Below, piece by piece: positions 6,604 to 10,359 of a stretch of DNA of 10,359 nt. The translations under genes and the position numbers were made by a program. Where the stretch lies: the NCBI GenBank assembly GCA_020859875.1, contig JAJBVJ010000290.1, positions 1-10,359 of the forward strand. The letters run 5' to 3'. Position 1 is the first letter of the stretch; every line of letters starts with the position of its first letter. The notes under the pieces are model-generated. The model searched no databases and was not told the DNA's origin. It worked only from the letters and a program-made list of their open reading frames with translations. This stretch comes from Rikenellaceae bacterium (lineage in GTDB: Bacteria; Bacteroidota; Bacteroidia; Bacteroidales; Rikenellaceae).

Positions 6604-8694
6604 ATGGAAGTATATATCGTTAAAAGGGACGGAAGCCGGGAGCTGTTCTCGGTGGAAAAGATACAGCGTGCCATAGCCAAGGCCTTTCTCTCGGTGGGCA
6701 GTTTTGCCACTCAGGATGTGATAACGAACATAATGAGCCGCATCAGCGTTACCGACGGCACGACCGTGGAAGACATACAAAACCAGGTGGAGGTGGCCCT
6801 TATGGCCGAACGTTATTACAATGTTGCAAAATCATATATGTTATACCGACAGAAACATACAGAAGACAGGGAGGTGGCCGAGAAGCTAAAGTTCCTTATG
6901 GAATACTGCGACGCGTCCAACGCCGCGACAGGGAGCAAATACGACTCGAACGCAAATGTAGAGAACAAGAATATGGCTACCCTCATCGGCGAGCTCCCCA
7001 AATCGAACTTCATCCGGTTGAACAGGAGAATGCTTACCGACCGGATAAAGGAGATGTACGGACGGGAGCTGGCGGATAAATATGTCGAACTGCTCAATGA
7101 CCATTTTATATACAAAAATGACGAAACGAGCCTTGCAAACTATTGCGCAAGCATCACCATGTACCCGTGGTTGATCGGCGGGACGATCGCCATTGGGGGA
7201 AATTCCACGGCTCCGACTAACCTGAAATCTTTTGCCGGTGGCTTCGTCAATATGGTTTTTATGGTCTCCAGTATGCTCAGCGGCGCATGTGCCACGCCGG
7301 AGTTTTTGATGTATATGAACTATTTTATCGGACTCGAATACGGGCAGGATTACTATCGGGAAGCCGACAAGGTGGTCGATTTGTCGAAGAAACAGCGGAC
7401 CCTCGACAAGGTTATTACGGACTATTTCGAGCAGATCGTATATTCGATCAACCAGCCCACGGGAGCCCGTAATTTTCAGGCAGTGTTCTGGAACATATCC
7501 TATTACGACCGCTATTATTTTGAAAGCCTCTTCGGTGAATTCGTATTCCCCGACGGGAGCAGACCCGATTGGGAATCCTTGAGCTGGCTGCAAAAGCGCT
7601 TTATGAAGTGGTTTAACCAGGAGCGGCTGCGCACGGTACTTACCTTCCCGGTGGAAACGATGGCACTGCTGACCGATAACGGCGAGCCGAAGGATAAGGA
7701 TTACGGCGACTTCACGGCCGAAATGTATGCCCAGGGACACTCTTTTTTCACCTATATCAGCGATAATGCCGACTCGTTGAGCAGCTGCTGCCGACTTCGC
7801 AATGAGATACAGGACAACGGCTTTAGCTATACGCTCGGTGCCGGAGGTGTATCTACCGGGTCGAAGAGCGTACTGACGGTCAATCTCAATCGCTGCATCC
7901 AGTATGCCGTGCGGAAGGGAATGCCCTACCAGTTCTTCCTCGAAGAGGTGGTAGACCTCGTTCACAAGGTTCAGACGGCTTATAACGAGAATCTGAAATA
8001 TATGCTCGACAAGGGTATGCTGCCCCTGTTCGATGCCGGGTATATCAATATTGGCCGCCAGTATCTTACGATCGGGGTCAATGGCCTTGTGGAGGCCGCC
8101 GAATTTCTTGGCATCGAGATCAGCGACAACCCGTCCTACGAACAGTTCGTTCAGGAGATCCTGGGATTGGTCGAAACCTACAACAAGAAATACCGCACAA
8201 AAGAGTTGATGTTCAACTGCGAAATGATCCCGGCGGAAAATGTGGGCGTTAAGCATGCGAAGTGGGACAGGGAAGCGGGTTATAAAGTTAGCCGCGACTG
8301 TTATAACAGCTATTTCTATATAGTGGAGGACGATAAAACCAATATTATAGATAAGTTCCGTCTTCATGGGCGCAAATACATAGAACATCTCACGGGCGGC
8401 TCTGCGCTTCATATGAACCTGGACGAGCACCTGAGTAAGGAACAATACAAGCACCTGCTGAAGGTAGCGGCCCGGGAAGGCTGTAATTATTTTACCTTCA
8501 ATATTCCCAATACCGTCTGCAACGATTGCGGCCATATAGACAAGCGCAACCTTAAATCCTGCCCTAAATGCAACGGAACCCAACTCGACTATCTGACCCG
8601 AATCATCGGGTATATGAAACGGGTAAGCAATTTCTCGCAGGCCCGGCAGAAGGAGGCTGCACAGCGTCATTATGCTACGCCTGGCCAGTTATGA
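6604..8694 (+). CDS. nrdD: Anaerobic (class III) ribonucleoside-triphosphate reductase (NrdD)
   Basis: Reduces ribonucleoside triphosphates to deoxyribonucleotides without oxygen, using a glycyl radical; cytoplasmic. The 696 aa start with an ATP-cone regulatory domain (MEVYIVKRDGSRELF to about 90). The catalytic barrel follows, with SSCCRLRNE (393-401) holding the putative thiyl-radical Cys. Near the C-terminus, CNDC (639-642) and CPKC (653-656) form the structural zinc site, and RIIGYM carries the radical glycine G669. The ending RVSNFSQARQKEAAQRHY resembles Bacteroidetes NrdD rather than the E. coli CGYLG type. The ATG at 6604 begins the ATP cone. The same frame is open 76 codons upstream through the riboswitch, but that part has no family similarity. 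It overlaps nrdG by 23 nt, and the B12 riboswitch probably represses both. Confidence 0.97.
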   Translation: MEVYIVKRDGSRELFSVEKIQRAIAKAFLSVGSFATQDVITNIMSRISVTDGTTVEDIQNQVEVALMAERYYNVAKSYMLYRQKHTEDREVAEKLKFLMEYCDASNAATGSKYDSNANVENKNMATLIGELPKSNFIRLNRRMLTDRIKEMYGRELADKYVELLNDHFIYKNDETSLANYCASITMYPWLIGGTIAIGGNSTAPTNLKSFAGGFVNMVFMVSSMLSGACATPEFLMYMNYFIGLEYGQDYYREADKVVDLSKKQRTLDKVITDYFEQIVYSINQPTGARNFQAVFWNISYYDRYYFESLFGEFVFPDGSRPDWESLSWLQKRFMKWFNQERLRTVLTFPVETMALLTDNGEPKDKDYGDFTAEMYAQGHSFFTYISDNADSLSSCCRLRNEIQDNGFSYTLGAGGVSTGSKSVLTVNLNRCIQYAVRKGMPYQFFLEEVVDLVHKVQTAYNENLKYMLDKGMLPLFDAGYINIGRQYLTIGVNGLVEAAEFLGIEISDNPSYEQFVQEILGLVETYNKKYRTKELMFNCEMIPAENVGVKHAKWDREAGYKVSRDCYNSYFYIVEDDKTNIIDKFRLHGRKYIEHLTGGSALHMNLDEHLSKEQYKHLLKVAAREGCNYFTFNIPNTVCNDCGHIDKRNLKSCPKCNGTQLDYLTRIIGYMKRVSNFSQARQKEAAQRHYATPGQL

Positions 8695-9142
8695 TATAGT
8701 TTTCCAGGAGGTGCCCGGGGAGGTTACATTGGCGCTCAATCTCTCCGGGTGCCCCAACGGATGCCCAGGTTGCCATAGTCCACATTTGCAGGAGGATATA
8801 GGTGAGACGCTGGACGAGACTCTTTTGAGCCGCTTGGTGGAGGTATACGGGAGCAGCGTAACATGCATATGTTTTATGGGGGGCGATGCCTCAGTGGGTG
8901 AAGTGGAAGATCTTGCCGTACTGGTGCGCGTACTGAGCGGCGGGAAGCTCAAAACCGGATGGTACAGCGGGAGGCCCCACGTACCGGGAAATATCGATAT
9001 AGGAAAGTTCGATTACATTAAGACCGGCCCCTATGTCGAAGAACTGGGCGGCCTCGATTCCATCTCGACAAACCAGAGGTTTTACCGGATCGACGGCGGT
9101 AGAATGTTAGATATGACCGAAGAGTTCCAAAAAAGTCTATAA
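8672..9142 (+). CDS. nrdG: Anaerobic ribonucleotide reductase-activating protein (NrdG), radical SAM
   Basis: Uses a [4Fe-4S] cluster and S-adenosylmethionine to form the glycyl radical on NrdD. The 156 aa show the radical-SAM cluster motif CX3CX2C as CPNGCPGC (C27, C31, C34) followed by HSPHL, and FMGGDA (68-73) matches the glycine-rich SAM-binding motif. DYIKTGPYVEELGGL and STNQRFY near the C-terminus are typical of NrdG. Length is normal. The ATG at 8672 gives the usual short N-terminus, with SYDIVFQEVPGEV before the cluster. It lies inside the end of nrdD, so translation is probably coupled and expression tied to the same riboswitch. No clear terminator was found after it. Confidence 0.97.
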   Translation: MLRLASYDIVFQEVPGEVTLALNLSGCPNGCPGCHSPHLQEDIGETLDETLLSRLVEVYGSSVTCICFMGGDASVGEVEDLAVLVRVLSGGKLKTGWYSGRPHVPGNIDIGKFDYIKTGPYVEELGGLDSISTNQRFYRIDGGRMLDMTEEFQKSL

Positions 9143-9148
9143 GTGTTT

Positions 9149-9262
9149 CTAATTTTCGGCCGGGTAGATTCCAGCCTTTATAGCCTTAATATCGCCGGGG
9201 GTAATGCGGGACTTCCAGCCGGTGCGTTTAAAAATCGTAAGCCATATCCCGACAATAACCAT
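9149..9262 (-). CDS. Doubtful small ORF (37 aa), second of an overlapping pair
   Basis: Minus-strand frame from an ATG at 9262-9260 to a TAG at 9151-9149. It begins MVIVGIWLTIF, a short hydrophobic stretch, followed by a basic, polar tail ending in PAEN. Its ATG overlaps the stop of the next upstream frame as TAATG, the pattern of translational coupling. A GAAAGGAAAAA purine tract lies just before it. I do not recognise the sequence. It could be a real small membrane-associated protein, half of a decayed gene split by a frameshift, or chance. It ends convergent with nrdG, 6 nt beyond its stop. Confidence 0.22.
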   Translation of the reverse strand: MVIVGIWLTIFKRTGWKSRITPGDIKAIKAGIYPAEN

Positions 9263-9432
9263 TAGTTTTTTCCTTTCAAATCTTGACCGCCGGCGGCGGG
9301 AACAATTTGCCGATGCCGTGAGTTACCGGCCAGCCTCATTGTATTCGGAGATGCAGTAAATTCATATTTCCAATGAGTGACCATCCCGACGGTTATCGCG
9401 ATTGCAGAGCCGGACATCGGGATAATTATCAT
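9262..9432 (-). CDS. Doubtful small ORF (56 aa), first of an overlapping pair
   Basis: Minus-strand frame from an ATG at 9432-9430 to a TAA at 9264-9262. It starts MIIIPMSGSAIAITVGMVTH, a plausible short membrane segment, and continues WKYEFTASPNTMRL before a Gly/Lys-rich end. The start lies 2 nt after a perfect inverted repeat (9435-9468). The frame remains open upstream to 9600, but that extra part has no recognisable feature. No family is recognised and no consensus minus-strand promoter was found. With the frame below it, it may be the remains of one longer small membrane protein. Confidence 0.22.
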   Translation of the reverse strand: MIIIPMSGSAIAITVGMVTHWKYEFTASPNTMRLAGNSRHRQIVPAAGGQDLKGKN

Positions 9433-9434
9433 GC

Positions 9435-9468
9435 AATTTTGTCCCGAAATATAATTCGGGACAAAATT
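9435..9468. repeat. Perfect 14-bp inverted repeat
   Basis: AATTTTGTCCCGAA (9435-9448) and TTCGGGACAAAATT (9455-9468) pair without mismatch around a 6-nt ATATAA loop. The symmetry is such that an RNA from either strand folds the same way. There is no T-run directly after it on either strand beyond those within the stem, so it is an imperfect candidate for a two-way terminator between nrdDG and the next gene. A protein-binding palindrome is the alternative. Confidence 0.6.
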
Positions 9469-9601
9469 TATATCCAACCTTTTTACTTTTATAGACAGAA
9501 TGATCACTTGCCAGATAATATGCTGATTGTAAGAAATAATCATTTTCGTGCAAATTCCGGGGAACCCGTCAACACCACTCGAACAACTTAAATAATACAA
9601 T

Positions 9602-10359
9602 ATGAAGAAAACACTGTATGCAGGATCGGTCCTGTTCTTATTAATTTCGGTGTGCAGGCTGGATGCCGCACCGGGGTGTCCCAGTCCTCCCGAGGAGCGA
9701 ACCGTAACCTTCAGCTTTATCGCGGGCGACGATATGTTCTATCTTCGGGAAGCGAGTAACGGCGTAAATCTGGATTCTCTGCTTCGAATCGTCGACGTCT
9801 TCCGGGAGGAGATCGCATCGGGCAGGATTCCCGTACATGTCGACTCTTACAGCGCATCGCTATCGACCGAGCGGGCGAACCGCTACCTATCCTACGTGCG
9901 GGCTAACCGGGTGAAATCGGAGCTTATCCTGAAAAAAGGGTTGAAAGAAGAAAATTTCATCACCGCGAATTACCCCGGTGAATATCGGGGAAATGCTGAT
10001 ATGGTGGTGGTAACACTGCGGATACCGGTAGAGGAGAAACCGGCGCCACAGACCCTTCCGAAGAGGGAAGAGACATCCGCGGACGAAGGTGCGCCGTTTG
10101 CCGTAGCCGAGCCGAAGCGGGAAGCGGACGACCTTCCGCATCAGATCATATTTCCGACTCAACGGATCAGATATAGTGGATGGTATGCCGGGGCGAATAT
10201 AGGCATGCCTTTTTTTTGGGGCGACTTCACCTCCACGGCCGCCGACAAGACCTATGTCGGTTTCAGCGCGGGAATTTACGGCGGTTACCATTTCAACTCA
10301 TGGCTGGGGGCGAGCCTTTCACTCGATTATTCCGTAAATAAGACCGGGCACCGAAGCTA
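9602..10359 (+). CDS. Exported protein with OmpA-like domain and outer-membrane beta-barrel (partial, cut by window end)
   Basis: The first 252 residues are present and no stop occurs before the window ends. A signal peptide (MKKTLYAGSVLFLLISVCRL, cleavage likely after about residue 22) has no proper lipobox, so this is not an obvious lipoprotein. Residues about 33-142 resemble the periplasmic OmpA fold: NLDSLLRIVDVF, VHVDSYSASLSTERANRYLS (79-98) and YVRANRVKSELI, followed by MVVVTLRIP. The N..LS..RA pattern of peptidoglycan-binding OmpA domains is recognisable but degenerate. A Pro/Glu/Lys-rich linker (about 143-185) leads to alternating aromatic strands, YSGWYAGANIGMPFFWG and VGFSAGIYGGYHF, typical of a barrel. 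Bacteroidetes have similar exported proteins with the OmpA-like part first. No ribosome binding site or consensus promoter is evident. Function beyond envelope structure is unknown. Confidence 0.75.
   Translation, partial: MKKTLYAGSVLFLLISVCRLDAAPGCPSPPEERTVTFSFIAGDDMFYLREASNGVNLDSLLRIVDVFREEIASGRIPVHVDSYSASLSTERANRYLSYVRANRVKSELILKKGLKEENFITANYPGEYRGNADMVVVTLRIPVEEKPAPQTLPKREETSADEGAPFAVAEPKREADDLPHQIIFPTQRIRYSGWYAGANIGMPFFWGDFTSTAADKTYVGFSAGIYGGYHFNSWLGASLSLDYSVNKTGHRS

Larger units (their letters stand above)
9143..9601. other. Spacer between nrdG and the outer-membrane protein gene
   Basis: This 459-base stretch holds no convincing plus-strand gene. It contains the 14-bp inverted repeat at 9435-9468 and the two weak minus-strand frames. 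No exact TAnnTTTG box was found for the gene starting at 9602; the nearest is TACTTTTA (9484-9491), without a -33 partner. Mixed coding-like and AT-rich tracts would fit decayed sequence. Confidence 0.4.

Noticed and set aside
6886..8670. Very long open frame (594 codons) opposite nrdD
   Set aside because: nrdD is certain from motifs along its full length; the opposite frame is a by-product of codon bias.
1..10359. CRISPR array, insertion sequence or defence system
   Set aside because: No regularly spaced direct repeats, transposase or nuclease motifs were found on either strand.

Overview
The window looks like chromosomal DNA from a member of the Bacteroidota, probably a Bacteroidales gut commensal. 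Two promoters match the Bacteroidetes form exactly (TTTG, 19 nt, TATCTTTG), ribosome binding sites are mostly not recognisable, the tRNA gene does not encode CCA, and the xylose and class III ribonucleotide reductase proteins look like Bacteroidetes family members. A Rikenellaceae/Alistipes-like source would fit the fairly GC-rich genes set in AT-rich spacers, but that is only an impression.

Positions 1-5320 hold a compact, self-contained D-xylose operon. After a terminator left by an upstream transcript, a consensus promoter (189-219) drives a Nudix-fold/winged-helix repressor of the NrtR/AraR type, xylulokinase (xylB), class II xylose isomerase (xylA, ATGA overlap with xylB) and a XylE-type xylose:proton symporter. 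A strong intrinsic terminator follows (5286-5318). The symporter imports xylose, XylA makes xylulose, XylB makes xylulose 5-phosphate for the pentose phosphate pathway, and the regulator probably senses a sugar ligand.

Positions 5320-6250 hold an ElaA-like GNAT acetyltransferase gene broken by an apparent single-base deletion, then a convergent tRNA-Gln(TTG) gene on the minus strand with its own consensus promoter and a hairpin between the two. A 335-base stretch with no convincing gene follows.

Positions 6250-9142 hold a cobalamin riboswitch placed just after a consensus -7 element and in front of nrdD-nrdG, the oxygen-sensitive class III ribonucleotide reductase and its radical-SAM activase, which overlap by 23 bases. 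The layout implies that B12 turns down class III RNR, which usually means that a B12-dependent class II RNR is encoded elsewhere in the genome.

Positions 9143-10359 begin with a spacer holding a perfect 14-bp inverted repeat and two small overlapping minus-strand reading frames of doubtful status. The window ends inside a gene for an exported protein with an OmpA-like periplasmic domain followed by the start of an outer-membrane beta-barrel.

No undescribed defence, mobile or biosynthetic system is visible. The points most worth checking are the B12 control of nrdDG, the frameshifted acetyltransferase, the catalytically degenerate Nudix regulator, and the small-ORF/inverted-repeat region.
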